Shown: positions 10,120-21,765 of the stretch, one piece after another | How positions within the stretch are numbered: the stretch's first letter is position 1 | Layout: every line of letters begins with the position of its first letter | Assembly: GCF_902459465.1 (NCBI RefSeq) | Contig: NC_047065.1 | Span: forward strand, 14,423,634 to 14,487,633 | Origin: Asterias rubens | Lineage: Eukaryota > Echinodermata > Asteroidea > Forcipulatida > Asteriidae | Length of the DNA: 64,000 nt | Direction of reading: 5' to 3' | The notes under the pieces: generated by a model | What the model saw: the letters and a program-made list of their open reading frames with translations, nothing else | The model's database searches: none | What the model was told of the DNA's origin: nothing | Position numbers and translations under genes: made by a program

Positions 10120-12260
10120 AAACAAATGCTACATCTCCAGAAGACTCATCCATACAGCAGGGTGAAGATGGCTCACCGGACATCCAAACTGAAAAATCTA
10201 AACAGAAAAGGAAGCGAGGTCGCCCAAGACGAATCATAAGGCAAAGTGAAGATGAGCAGACCTCAAAGGAAAGTGAACGAGTAGAGAGAGAAATCCAAGA
10301 AGCGTTGGATTTGTCTTTGCTCTCTGAGAGCAACAAACAAGAAAATGGCGAAACTTCGGACGCGGTTGTCACTCGTACTCGGAGGAACAAAAAGCCAAGG
10401 CGAAAATTTGAGAATTGCTTTGCTGATGACCATGATGATGATGAAGATGATGATGATGACGATGATCAAACATGGCAAAAATCCAAATTGGTCAAGGGGA
10501 GGAGCTCAGCGTCAACAGGAAAGTCTTCAAAAAAACGAGGAAGAGCAAAGAAACCCCTGCCTCCCGAGGATGAACTAGCAATTGAAAAGGCCCGTGCGGA
10601 AGACCGCTTTATATGTGAACTCTGCAAGTTTTCCAGTCTTAGCACAGCTTCACTACTGCAGCACCTTAAGACTACGAAGCACACGGAGCATCTGGCAAAT
10701 GCTAAGGGGGACTCTGACGCCACGTTTGAGTGTAATTCGTGCCCTTCAATCTTCTTCACCGAAAGTGCTCTGACGCACCATCAAATACGACACCAGCAGC
10801 AATGTAAGTGCAGCAAGTGCGGAGTGGATTTTGAGACGCGAGCAGAATTGGGGAAACATCGCAGGATAGAACATGATAAAGAAGTAAGAAAAACCAGCAC
10901 TGACGTCTGTGACACATGTGGAAAGGCATTCTCCAGAGGCTACTTAAAGATTCACAAAAGAATCCACTCGGGTGAGAGACCCTTTGCTTGCGATATTTGC
11001 CCCTTCAAGACGAATCAGAGGGGGGATCTGCTGATGCACAAGAAGAGACATATGGGCATCAAGGACCGCAAATGCCCCACTTGTGATTTCATCACCCTCA
11101 GGTCGTCAATCTTGAAGAACCACATATTGACCCACACCAAAAGAGAGAAGACCGAGGAATGCCCAACCTGCCTCTTGAAGTTCTACAACAAAAATCTTCT
11201 GAGATCCCACGTCTACATGAAGCACGTTCTAGCGCGGGACCACTCGTGCACAGAGACGGGTTGCACATACAAGTTCAAATACAAGATTGAACTTGTTGCG
11301 CACATGCGAACACACTCTAAAGAAAAACCCTTCTTGTGTACTGTGTGTGGTTACTCCGGATCCTCTAAGCAGGCTTTGACCAGACACTTCCGAAAGCACA
11401 CCGGTGATAAACCTTTCAAATGTGACTTCCCTGACTGTTTCTACGAGGGTCGTGTCTCAACCCACCTTACTCGCCACAAACGGCTTCACACAGGCGAGAA
11501 ACCATACAAGTGCCCATACTGTAACTACCGAGCCAACACCCATGAGAATGTCCGGAAGCATATCCGTAACACAAAGAAACACGCAGGACTCAGTGTCTAC
11601 ATGTGCAAGTTTTGTAAAGACATGCAGACTGACCGCTACCAGGAGCTCGTAGATCATGTACGGACAGCACATGCCGAGCGCTACCTCACATTTGACAAGG
11701 TTTCCCACCAATCAGGCCTTCTTGCTGATAAGGAGGAGGTTGCGACTGCAATTGAAGATGGCGAACAAGAACCTGTGCCAGACGGCCACCAAGGACCTGT
11801 ACCAGATCACCCACAAGGACCTGTGCCAGAGGACCACAAAGGACCTGAGCCTACAGTCAACCCTGGAAGAGGTATAAACTGTGACCTACAGATCAATATC
11901 CCTACCCAAGACATCGAGTCCAACCTCCAGGTTGTTGTGCCGACCTCAACGGTTAACAACTCTGACCTGCAGGTAGCCGCTTCTTCGACCTCTGAAGTGA
12001 CCTCTGACCTGCAGACAGCTGTGCCGACCTCTGAAAGTAGTAACAGGAAGTACATCTTGGTGGTCCAGGAAGGAAATGAAGAGCGCCCCCAGGAGGTTGG
12101 GGATAGCACCAAGGAGGCAGACCAGGCATCAGCAGGAGAAGATGAAGAGCTGCAGGAGATTCAGATGGTTACTGTGGAAGGACAAGCATCTCAGGCCCTT
12201 GAAATGCTCTTGAGACATGCCAATGGATCACAAGGTTCACAGGACTTTATCATCTATTGA
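10120..12260 (+). CDS. C2H2 zinc-finger protein, main coding exon with stop
   Basis: Joined to the first exon this gives a 757-aa nuclear protein. In order it has an AT-hook (KRKRGRPRR, about residues 74-82), an acidic tract (about 147-160) and a second basic patch (KKRGRAKKP, about 182-190). Eleven or so C2H2 fingers follow from about residue 207 to 562, several with TGEKPY/TGDKPF-type linkers and one with CTETGC spacing. The roughly 195-residue tail has no fingers: it holds tandem (Q)GPVPD units and spaced (S)DLQ units, then an acidic end. Sequence-specific DNA binding and transcription or chromatin regulation are inferred from the fingers and AT-hook. The layout recalls ZFP64-like factors, but the orthologue is not identified. 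Confidence 0.9.
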
Positions 12261-12288
12261 GATGAGTTCAGCAGGCAAAGGGTTTGTT

Positions 12289-12661
12289 TTAAAGGCACTA
12301 GACATGCTTGGTAATTGTCATAGACCAGTTTTTTCACTTTGTGTATCCCAACATAAAATATCAAACAGGCTGTGAAAATTTGGGCTCAATTGGTCATCGA
12401 ATTTGCAAGAGAATAATGAAAGAAAAAACACCCTTGTTGCAATACATTGTGTGCTTTCAGATGTATAAATAAAAGGCGTCATCTGAAGTCTTTTAATATT
12501 TGAGTGAGAAATTACCTGTTTCTCAAAACTTACGTTACTTCAGAGGGAGCCATGTCTCACAATATTTTGTACTATCAATGTCACTCCATTGCTTGTTACC
12601 AAGTAAGTTTTTATGCTGACATTTATTTTTAGTAGTTACCAATAGTGTCCAGTGCCTTAAA
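12289..12661 (+). mobile_element. Family A MITE, copy 3, in the zinc-finger 3' UTR
   Basis: Begins 28 bases after the stop codon (TTTAAAGGCACTAGACA) and ends AATAGTGTCCAGTGCCTTAA. An AATAAA within 'tgtataaataaaagg' near 12466 lies inside the element and could serve as the gene's polyadenylation signal. Confidence 0.75.
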
Positions 12662-13508
12662 GAGTTCAACCACAAGAAATTATTGTGAAATTTATAGGTT
12701 TCTGATACCAAGTCCAAACTATCCCCCAATCTTTCAAAAACCTCTTCAGACAGGTGTTTAATAGCAAAGGATTGAAGGTTCTAAGTGTTTCTTTTTTAAT
12801 TCAAGACTTTGAGGCTGGGGCAAGTTGGGTTGGTGGCCTAAATTTTTGAATTACAAAAAATTCCAAAGTGTACAAAATATCAAAACTACGTTTGAATGAA
12901 TTGATTAACAACACAAGACAAGCACAAGACAAAATTTTGCTCAAGTAGCTCTTTAAACTTCTTATAGTGACTTATGAACAGCATACAAGCGATCACAAGT
13001 TTTTAAGTTATAATCTCCATAAAAATAAAGATGATTTTATGTTTTACTCCTGTGGGATCTAATATACATAAATATACCTGCACATTTTTACCTCGGTAAT
13101 GAATCCACAAAATGTCAGTGAAAGTTTTGTATCTGTTTCCCCCTAAAACAAATCATATAATCTATTCGCAAAATAATTATTTTTGTTTTTCCAGGAGAAA
13201 AACCTGTTTATTATCAAACTCACTCGTATGTACAACACAACTACATGTGTAATCAATCCACAATTTAACATGCAAACTACTGTAGGCCTACATGTAGTCA
13301 GTTACAAACTACACACAGTTACAAATAATTTATAATATGGCACCCAAAAACACACTCTGTATAAAAACCCACAGGCATGCTTTTATTACAATATTTAAAA
13401 ATGCTGATCGTAAATATACTTAAAAACAAATTGCAAAAACATAATCTGAAAGGGAACACAATTTATTTGAAAACTTCCCCAAAATGCTGTTGAAAAAGAA
13501 TATGTTTT
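12662..13508. other. AT-rich intergenic sequence
   Basis: Possible 3' UTR or intergenic sequence downstream of the zinc-finger gene. No ORF, RNA or clear repeat recognised. Confidence 0.4.
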
Positions 13509-13850
13509 GATTGTTGGTGCAAGAGTTCCATCAATTTTTTAACCTGTATTGATCGTGTCACTAAAGTCTCCATTGATGGCGAATTCTCCTCTGATCATGT
13601 CATGCGGTACTCCTTACCGCAGGGTGCTGTTTTAGGCCCACATGGGTTTATCTTATACACCTCCCCAATTGGTAATATCATCCGCGCTTTCAATATCTCA
13701 TTCCATGCTTACGCGGATGACATACAACTTTATGCCGAGTTTGATCCCAAATCAAATGGTGACTGTGAACAGGTGCTTGCAAGGTTATCTTCTTGTATTG
13801 GTGTGATCAACGAATGGATGATTCAAAACACACTTCGCTTAAATGTTTGA
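13509..13850 (+). pseudogene. Reverse transcriptase fragment of a non-LTR retrotransposon
   Basis: Open reading frame carrying an RT core: DGEFS...SLPQGAVLGP (usually SxxxGxPQGSVLGP), HAYADDIQLY with the catalytic YADD, then INEWMIQNTLRLN. Upstream and downstream RT regions, endonuclease and ORF1 are absent, so it is a dead fragment. Motif spacing resembles the CR1/L2/Jockey group. The frame ends abruptly where a family A fragment begins at about 13853. Confidence 0.85.
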
Positions 13851-13852
13851 AG

Positions 13853-13925
13853 TGAAAATTACCTCTTTCTTTAAAACTACATTATCAAAGGGGTGTCGTT
13901 TCTCAAAAGTTATACTTAGTATCAA
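13853..13925 (+). mobile_element. Family A MITE fragment
   Basis: 'gaagtgaaaattacctcttt' and the following acttcagaggg-like block match the right half of family A elements, directly after the RT fragment. Confidence 0.5.
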
Positions 13926-14925
13926 TACCGTTTATGTAGGGCAATGGTTATCAAAAGTATACCCTAGGGACTTCCTGAAAGAATTGAAGGGGTTTTCTTC
14001 CCTATAAAATGGAGTACAGAATTGTTATCATAAAATGATTATGAAAACAGAAACACAGGGTCAGAAAACAGCACCAATTAAAGAAAGATGTAAATTACGC
14101 ACAGTTTTCAGAAGTTGCTTGAACTGATAAGGCATTGTTTAACTAACGGGTGAAGATTGTTGGAAATAATTATGGGATGAAAAAGCAAGTTTATGTTCTA
14201 CATGTACATAGATACATATGGCAACATGATGTCAACGTTGGACTGTTTTGTACTGGGCTTGATAAATGTACTGAGCTCGATTTCATCCAAGAGCTAAGAA
14301 ACTGAAGAAAAATGTGTTGTCACAATACAAATCACTTTATAGTGATACTGGAAATTATTCTTGACATACTTGAGATGAATCTCCAGATGCCTTCATTGGA
14401 CATGACTCGTGGGGGCCAGCAGAGCTCCATCCCCCACGAGCCTGCACAGCAGATAGTACTTTGTGAAATCGAGCCCTTGTTAAGTTAATTTTTAAAGAGC
14501 AAGAGAAATTACCTATTCAATTTTGGAACGTACTCATTATTTCCAATAGCAAACGTCCTTATGTGTTTGGGGAAAAATTACAATCCTTTAACCCCATATT
14601 AACAATGGTGTAAATTGCAATCTATATTTGATGCACTTCCAGTAGAAAATATTTTAGCATCAAGTTTATCCAATAAACACAATCCAATTCAAAGGAAATG
14701 GCTACACTATTTACATTCACGGCAGAAGTAAACTTTCTATTCCAATTGAAAGGTTTAGAAGAATTTTGTTTGATATGTTATATGTAGTTTGAAATTGCTG
14801 AAATGCATTTGCAGTTGGATATTGTCAAATAGAATTTGTAATGGTGCGTATTTTTTTATGTTTATCTGTTCATTCTAAAATTGTATGATGATTATTTTTA
14901 ATATAATGAATGCTGTTTGAAGTCT
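13926..14925. other. Intergenic, nothing recognised
   Basis: AT-rich sequence without open frames of note. No repeat boundary could be defined. Confidence 0.4.
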
Positions 14926-15300
14926 TTAAAGCCATTGGACCCTTTCGGTACAGAAAAAAAATTAAAAAGTTCACAGACTTACAAACAACTTACAGGGTTT
15001 ACAGAAGGTAGTGGTGAAATACTTCTCTTGAAATATTATTCCTTGAAATGCTTTACTTTTTGAGAAAACAGTAAAACAATATCAATTCTCGTTAACGAGA
15101 GTTACGGATTTATTTTAACCACATGTCATGACACGGCGAAACGCGCGGATACAAGGGTGGGTTTTCCCGTTATTTTCTCCCGACACCGATGACCGATTAA
15201 GCCCAAATTTTCACAGGATTGTTATTTGATATAGAAGTTGTGATACACGAAGTGTGGGCCTTGGACAATACTGTTTACCGAAAGGGTCCAATGGCTTTAT
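14926..15300 (-). mobile_element. Family B MITE, copy 1
   Basis: Terminal inverted repeat TTAAAGCCATTGGACCCTTT at one end and its reverse complement at the other. Internal landmarks are 'cgccgtgtcatgacatgtg' and a CTCGTTAACGAG palindrome. Other copies lie at 37452-37824, 50873-51247 and 59658-60030. Non-coding. Confidence 0.8.
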
Positions 15301-15640
15301 TCAAAGCAAGATTATGAACTGTTTCAATCAACTGTACATGATAAATAAATAAAAAGAGTTGAACAAAACCACTTTGCTCTCTGTTATTTTTCTCAAAAAT
15401 AATTTTATATTAAAAAGAATTGTATTAAACTTGCAAAATGTAAACATTTCATGAATGCTTAAGAAAATATAGGAGAGATTGTTATCATTACAGTTTAACA
15501 CAGAGTAAAAACAGTTGTCAAAAATAACATTTTACATAATTAAATTGGCAAGTTATTTTTTTCAATTCTAAAAGAAAAAGAAGAAATCCAGTTTTTATGA
15601 ATGTTTAAGTTCAATAATAATGCCATATTTTTATACGGCA
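15301..15640. other. AT-rich spacer
   Basis: Contains 'gataaataaataaaaag' near 15340-15356 and otherwise long A/T runs. No gene recognised. Confidence 0.4.
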
Positions 15641-15935
15641 AACTGAGCCCAATTTTATGGAGCTGCTTCAGCACAACAAGCTAGCAAACATGTATGCTAA
15701 CCAGAAAAAAGATTACCATCTAATTAAAACCATCTTGTATGTAGCATATGTGACTGATCATGCTTAGTGTTGCTGGAAGCAGAGTTTGTGTTAAATCAAT
15801 CATTTATGCGGAAGCAAATAACAGCTGCTTAAGCAGAAATTATCAGTTTTCTGCTTAGCAAACTGTGCAGGATACCAGTTACAAATGATACAGGTTGTGG
15901 TATTTTGGCTGGTAAGCAGTATCTGTTTATTCTTG
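15641..15935. repeat. Family F dispersed repeat ('agctgcttaagcag' type)
   Basis: Starts 'gagcccaattttatggagctgctt', contains 'gctgcttaagcagaaa' and ends 'ggctggtaagcag'. Related blocks occur at 16125-16180, 35455-35600, 45620-45650 and 62848-63095. Probably a degenerate MITE. Confidence 0.5.
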
Positions 15936-16269
15936 GCTGTTGAGCTTCAGCTATAATACAAGAATATTTTTGAATACAACAGCTGAGCATATTATTTCGG
16001 ATCATTTAAAATCAAAAACAATCTTGAGCCTTCTAAATAAAAAAAAACATGTAGGCCCACCATTTAAACATTGCGTCGAAGACACTCAATATTTATGTAC
16101 AATTTGTGACTGGTATCCTGCTCATCTGTGCTGAGCAATACATTCTGATGACAGCTCTAAGAATTTGGGCCCTTGGCTGAATGGAAAAGATTTGAATTCA
16201 CGGGATGTAAAGTACACTGATGAATCCATCAAACTCTGCCGAGACGGTAGGAACGTCATCAAAGCTCAT

Positions 16270-17100
16270 TAGGGTGGTTCGTTAACAAAATGCCCAAAAC
16301 ACCCTATCTTCCGTTTCAAGCGTAACCCTGGTAGGCCTATACTCGTGGCGTGGAGCTTATGTTGCAAAACTTTGGTTCATATGGCCCTGCATAAATAATG
16401 GATAAACAAAACAAAACTTAAAAGTTTCCAGAAGCCTGCTTTTCAACATTTGGTAGTTGTCAAACGCCAGAAATTATGCAGTTTATGTGACCCCAGCATG
16501 TAACAAGAAATACCAAACATAATGTGAACTTTTATAGAGCTCAATTAGTTATTGGAGTCAAGATAAATAGTGGGGCATTGTTTGTAAACGTCGAGTTAAT
16601 CAGACTCGCAAGATCAATTAAAACTGATTATTTACAAATAAATTATCTAGTAATTACAAACAAAACATCTGAGCAAAGTGTGTCACCACAACATTGAGAT
16701 AATTTTATGCATTGACGATGGCACGGAAGTGCTAATGACGACACCCTATATAAATTTATATTGTGGGGATGACTTAATGAAAGATAAATGTAGTCTTCTT
16801 GACATACATAAAGATATGTTTATAACAGGATGGCGAAATCCTGAGAGTGAAGGCCGAGTTAAAGTCGGTCGGCGATGGAATCTTCCGCGATAATAAAAAG
16901 CGCGATCATAAAAAGACACGGTTTTTAGACCTCAGTCTTAGGATTGCGCGCAAGATTTCCACCGCGCGACCAACGCGACATTCTGTCGCAGATAAAGAGC
17001 TCTGTACAGTTGTGATCTGCTTAAAAGATAATTCAATTTGTGAACCAGGAATACATTTATGGGATTTGAGTAAATTTGAATAATTAGAAATAAAACTCAC
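16270..17100 (-). other. Region downstream of FGF-like exon; 3' end unresolved
   Basis: Exon 17304-17101 is followed on the minus strand by a consensus donor GTG|GTGAGT. Read through it, the frame stays open for about 65 more codons to a stop at 16906. If spliced, two downstream acceptors fit phase 0: CTTCACTCTCAG|GAT near 16838, giving a very short tail (DFAILL, stop), and TCTCGGCAG near 16240. I cannot choose among the three. Confidence 0.35.
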
Positions 17101-17304
17101 CACCAGAATGACCTTGAATGACCCTTGCGTGCCCCTGTCACCAGACGACATAGCACTTCGTGTCCGTAATGCACGCACGTCATCGTTCCCGCCATATTTC
17201 CTGTGGACGGATACGAAACGGTTGGCGTTGTGCACAGCTTCAAACTTCATGTGCATTCCGTCACAGAGATGAAATAGGAATCTACACTGCGGGTCGCCCT
17301 TACC
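17101..17304 (-). CDS. FGF-superfamily (beta-trefoil) protein, last certain exon
   Basis: 68 codons, phase 0 at both ends; acceptor TTTCTAG, donor GTGAGT. It begins GKGDPQCRFLFHL, which aligns with the EC.F.E block that starts the last FGF exon, and continues FVSVHRKYGG...RALRTR, which matches the (W/Y)(Y/F)V.L.K.G....RT block of FGFs. The usual C-terminal FLP is replaced by FKVIL. Together with the other exons this gives a beta-trefoil ligand-like fold. Cell-surface receptor signalling is known for the family but not shown for this divergent member. Confidence 0.7.
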
Positions 17305-18075
17305 CTAGAAACGACAAATCCGGAAAGAAAGTGTCAGCGTTTACAGAAAGGAAAAATATCAATTTCAATGTTGTTATGTAGGCCTATTCATTTTGCCTAT
17401 TGCCTCATTCAATTCAATTCAATGCAGTTCAATATGGTACTAAGCCTATAATACAGTTGTGTTAAAAAGTAGGGCCTTTGGATATTAAAAAATATATTAA
17501 AAATATATACAACCACCACAACACTCTATTTATATAAAAAAGTACAAAAGATAGACATTGGAAATCTATAAAATCGTATAGGCCTACATTGGATATATTT
17601 AAATTGATATGATAAACATTGGAAATCTAAAAAAAAAAAAAAAATAGACATTTGAAATCTTGGTATAACAATCAAGGGAAACTTAAATTGTTGATAAAAG
17701 TTAGGATAGCATTTACAAGTCCCATAGTATAGGCCTAGAGGGTCCATAAAGACAATGCTGAAAGGTGGTATGGAGCAGTGGTAATGACAAGTTCACTGGT
17801 CCCCCTGGCTGTAGTCATTGAAAAATAATGACACACCTGATGATTCCACTCTTCCCTGTAAAAACAATGGTCAATGGTCACGCCGTTTTGATGCAAAATA
17901 CATATTTCAAATCCAAGAGACAAAAGTAAAGAAAACAAGAAAACAGCCGACATTATTTCAGTTCAAAATGAACAACTTCTCAAGTTTACAAAATGCAAGC
18001 TCTTCACATTATGTTTATAAGGACCGTGTCCGAATTACGTCACCCTTAGCAACAGTCGTAGCCTAAAAATCTTAC

Positions 18076-18179
18076 ATTTGCGTAGAGGGTGCCGTTCCGT
18101 AGAATCAGGAAGTTTTTGGTGTTGGCGACGCATCTTAGTGTGATGACGTCACCACTGAATCTCTGGACGATGAATTGAG
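18076..18179 (-). CDS. FGF-superfamily protein, conserved 104-nt exon
   Basis: Exactly 104 nt, phase 1 at its start and phase 0 at its end. Acceptor ATTCCAG, donor AAT|GTAAGA. It encodes (S)QFIVQRFSGDVITLR...NFLILRNGTLYAN, which matches the FGF core pattern ending in the YLAM..DG.LYG strand. The length and phases equal those of the middle coding exon of classical vertebrate FGF genes (from memory of FGF1/FGF2/FGF4). This is the strongest evidence for FGF ancestry. Confidence 0.75.
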
Positions 18180-18671
18180 CTGGAATGAATTATTAACAGA
18201 GATATCAGTTAATAAGTTACATGTGAATCTCTTATAGTAACAGTCATTTGTGTATAACATAACATAAACATCACATTTTGGTTTAACATTTGAAAAACAA
18301 GTTGTTGTAATTTGTGTTCCCTCCTTTAAGGCAAACTTCGAACAAAATGACGTCGTGTGACGTCTATTTGTTTTTGTACATTCCAAAGAGCCATTTGTGA
18401 CTAGTCTAGAGGTCAAACTCAACACCGTTTTGGTTTAATATCATCAACATTCAGAAATGAACTGAAAATTCTCTGTACAAAAATGTTCAGACCATGATGT
18501 TCGAAGCATTGCCTCATCGGTCGTTTTTTTCAACAAACTGCACTTGAAGGATACAAGCAATTTACACCATTTTTTACGTGAGCTTTAGAGACTCAAAATG
18601 TCTCCAATATTATTTCCATTTTTTGTAGGAAATGAGGGGATTAAAAAACTGAATGACAAGAAAAATCCTAC

Positions 18672-18789
18672 ACTGTTTTCCGAAGACCCCATTGAAGTCG
18701 ATCTTTCCCGACAGAGTGTTGACTCGTAGAAGTCCGCCCGTAGCCTGTGATTCCAGCTGGATAATGTTACCGGATTGTATATCTCGAAC
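18672..18789 (-). CDS. FGF-superfamily protein, exon with first trefoil strands
   Basis: 118 nt from acceptor TTTGAAAAG to donor CAGT|GTAGGA, ending in phase 1. It encodes GNIIQLESQATGGLLRVNT followed by LSGKIDFNG, matching the FGF QLYCRTG..L.I...G.V.G start of the trefoil. The acceptor lacks a strong pyrimidine tract, but frame and position fit. Confidence 0.65.
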
Positions 18790-18925
18790 CTTTTCAAATA
18801 ATATTTTACAATGTCAATTAAAAGACTGTTAACACAGATAAATAGTAAGAAAAAATTAAAATGTCACACGTTTATTAATTTCAATTTGGAAGAAACATAT
18901 CCAGTAACAGAGCAAAGAAACTTAC

Positions 18926-18979
18926 CACCATGCCAATGTTTGATAGCCCTTGGAAACCACTACTGTGAACATAGTTTCC
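18926..18979 (-). CDS. FGF-superfamily protein, small N-terminal exon
   Basis: 54 nt, phase 0 both sides, acceptor TTTACAG and donor GTG|GTAAGT. Encodes GNYVHSSGFQGLSNIGMV. Only this frame joins to exon 19303-19247 without a stop. No domain recognised; lies N-terminal to the trefoil. Confidence 0.55.
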
Positions 18980-19246
18980 CTGTAAATTGAAGGAGGAAAC
19001 ATTGGTTAACATTAAAGTTGAAAACAAATGGAATATGATATCGGCACAAAATTAAAAATCAAAAATTAGATTCAAATTATTAAAGTTTTGTCCCGGTCTT
19101 TCGCACTGCACTGTCCGCCATTTGGAATAAATCACTATATCCAAAGGAAAATAATGAACAACGTGGAGGAAAACAATAAATTGGAGATTGCCTGGAACCT
19201 GTTGCCTATAAATTGCCTCGTGTGACATGGCATTTTATACACTCAC

Positions 19247-19303
19247 CATTGATTTGGGCTTCATGGAAGCGGGTGCCCATCCGTATAGCGTCTCCATCCA
19301 GTG
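19247..19303 (-). CDS. FGF-superfamily protein, small N-terminal exon
   Basis: 57 nt, acceptor TTTTGCAG and donor ATG|GTGAGT. Encodes HWMETLYGWAPASMKPKSM. No signal peptide or transmembrane stretch is visible. Small introns split this N-terminus, unlike classical FGF genes with a single first exon. Confidence 0.5.
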
Positions 19304-21732
19304 CTGCAAAACATGAACAGACAAATAAAACTTAATAAGCGTGCATCCACAATCTATTTTACCGTTCCTTAAAAATATCATTGGGTCTTTTAAAACAGAA
19401 TGGCCCGATTCTCGCAGAAAACGTTTTTATCTGATGGATGATTTTGACAGATTTTTCTGTTTAAAAAATGAAAAACATAAGACTTCTTTATTTGCCACGG
19501 CACAGCACATACACTTTACATGCAAATGACGGGATCCAGACAATACAAATTTATTGATATAGTTTTTAATTAACTTAAAATAATCATTCGTGTGTTTTCT
19601 TCAAATGAACGCTTGGGGGAAAAACCGGATCATATTAGGAATTACAAACATTTACAATATAAATTCTAAATTTCTGAGGAAACTCAGCCCAAAATCGCTT
19701 GGACCTGGAACCAGTGCGGAAAACTTGGACCATCGAAGTCTGGTGCATCAGAAATTCTTGATTTTAAAGCTTACTTATAGAGTTCAGGGGACAGAACAAT
19801 GTTAACTATAATATGGTTGCGTCAATCTGTTGATCGACAGAAACAGATGTGCACCTTCAGCAGTTCAGATCGGTTGCTGGATAATTTGCTTGCCTCCTTC
19901 GGTATCATTATTTTGGCGCTGGGGAAGGGCGAATGTTAAACATTTTGGTAAACTGTAGCCATAAGAACTTCAAGGTCGTGGGTTCGAATCCCACCGAGTG
20001 ATATGTCTGTGATTCTGACACATAACTCTGGAAAGTACTGAGTATACAGACTAAGTGATAAAACACATTGGTGTAGGGCTAAAAACCAAAACTATATTCT
20101 TTATCCCCGATGCAAATTTAACATCTATTCAAAGTATTTGTTCGCTCACAAATTTTACAGTTATAATTTTACCTGTGTTTGGTACATTGGATTATTAGTC
20201 GATGTTAGTTTCCTTGCAAACTGTTAGATCGCCTTTGGACACAGATCGAAGATTAGGACATTAACGAAAGACGGAGTATGCCTTTAATGCGTTAAAAACC
20301 AAATAACCATTTCTAGAGCTGGCAAATAAAAGTTATTGATTACTGCACCCTGAGTAGAAAGTTAAACATAAACAGTATACATGTATTATAAACGGTTTAA
20401 CGTGTTTGAATAACGGGAGGGAGGATTGGGAGATCATAAGAGATGATGACCATCAATTTATTAGAGCTTGTTCTCTGGGAGAACGCAAAGCCTCGGACAT
20501 TCCAATCCTCGGTACAGTGCTCCATGTTGTTGGAAACACCGTATAGGGGTTACGGCCGACATAATAAATGGCGGATCCAAAGAACTTAAGCCAAAGCCGA
20601 AGAAAAATGGCTCAATGACTTCGGCTTTGGTTCCAGCTAGCGTCGGTAGTCAGAAAAAAAAGTTTAAGTAGTAAAAACAACCCTGCATGCGCTCACAATA
20701 TTCTGCCTTCATTTGATTTTTAAGTCATAACCGTTAGTCGTTAATAATACCATTAACATTATACAACTGCTCTGCTTCAGGTTTGTAAAGATAATAAGAA
20801 AAAAGTTAAAGATGAACATAGCTCAGTTGAGCTGAAGGTATGAGTTTATAATTATTTCTCTTAAAACATGGAGGGAAACATGCACCAGACAAGGAGTTCT
20901 TAAGAGATACATGTATATCAGTAAGGCTTTTTGTTCCACATCTCAGCAAATCTCTTATCTGAGGCTGGTTATTGTGCTTCGTGTGCCGTGCCATTCTGTT
21001 GGTAATTCGGTGGTGACGGGATGGGCAATTATAAACGAATGAATGAATTTTAGGATTGAGTTTATGTGAAATTAGTGCCAATATATTTCCCTTGTGGACC
21101 ATGTTAGAAATGATTTGTGTTTTGGTGAATATACTATTTACATCATGCAATATTGCGGTTACTGGTTAACACAGTCCGCCGCTTAACACGTCACTACACA
21201 ACGCCATGCAAAAACGACAACCCGTGCAAAACATATGCCCAAACTGAATAGTATTGTTCTTTCATATATTGCGCATAATTTTGAAAAAACAAAAACAAAA
21301 AAAAACAGTATAGAGGGCCGGGTGACGGAGGCATATTAGTGGTTCAACGAAACAGCTTTGTGAAATTGCTTACAATTATCGTTGATTCAAGTTTGGAAAA
21401 GGTATATGTGTGCTCACATTCACTGTGTTGATTTGGTTTTATAATTTATCTTTTACAGACCATGTTATTTATCGACCAAATAAAATCGACTGTCCTGATA
21501 ATTTCTGACAGGATACCGGTTTTGAAAGGGCTGAATATTAGGTTCTAAAAAGTGTAAGACGCAATTATTGTGAAAGCGATTCAAACCATGGTTATGGTTA
21601 TACTGAGCAGAACAATCTGGTAAGCACCATTTTCTGCTTGTTAGTTTAGCTTTCCGAGTTCCATGTTTTGTGTTTAGTGACGTGAGTGCCAGTGAAATCT
21701 CCACATGCATCATTACCTCGTGCATTACTTAC
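19304..21732 (-). other. Putative first intron of the FGF-like gene
   Basis: If the start exon at 21747-21733 is right, this is one intron. It contains a plus-strand SINE (19960-20100) and a short CCAAAGCCGAAG/CTTCGGCTTTGG hairpin (about 20587-20632). No other exon recognised. Confidence 0.35.
19960..20100 (+). mobile_element. tRNA-derived SINE, copy 2
   Basis: B box (GGGTTCGAATCCC) followed by the same body as copy 1 (GGAAAGTACTGAGTATACAG and an acacattggtgta block). The A-box half is degenerate. Confidence 0.65.
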
Positions 21733-21747
21733 GGTATATTCCGTCAT
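21733..21747 (-). CDS. Candidate start exon of FGF-like protein (MTEYT)
   Basis: ATGACGGAATATACC directly followed by a consensus donor GTAAGT, phase 0, so it would join in frame to exon 19303-19247. Very short, so it may be coincidence. If correct, the protein has no signal peptide and would be intracellular or unconventionally secreted. Confidence 0.3.
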
Positions 21748-21765
21748 TTTGTTTTAACGCCCATG

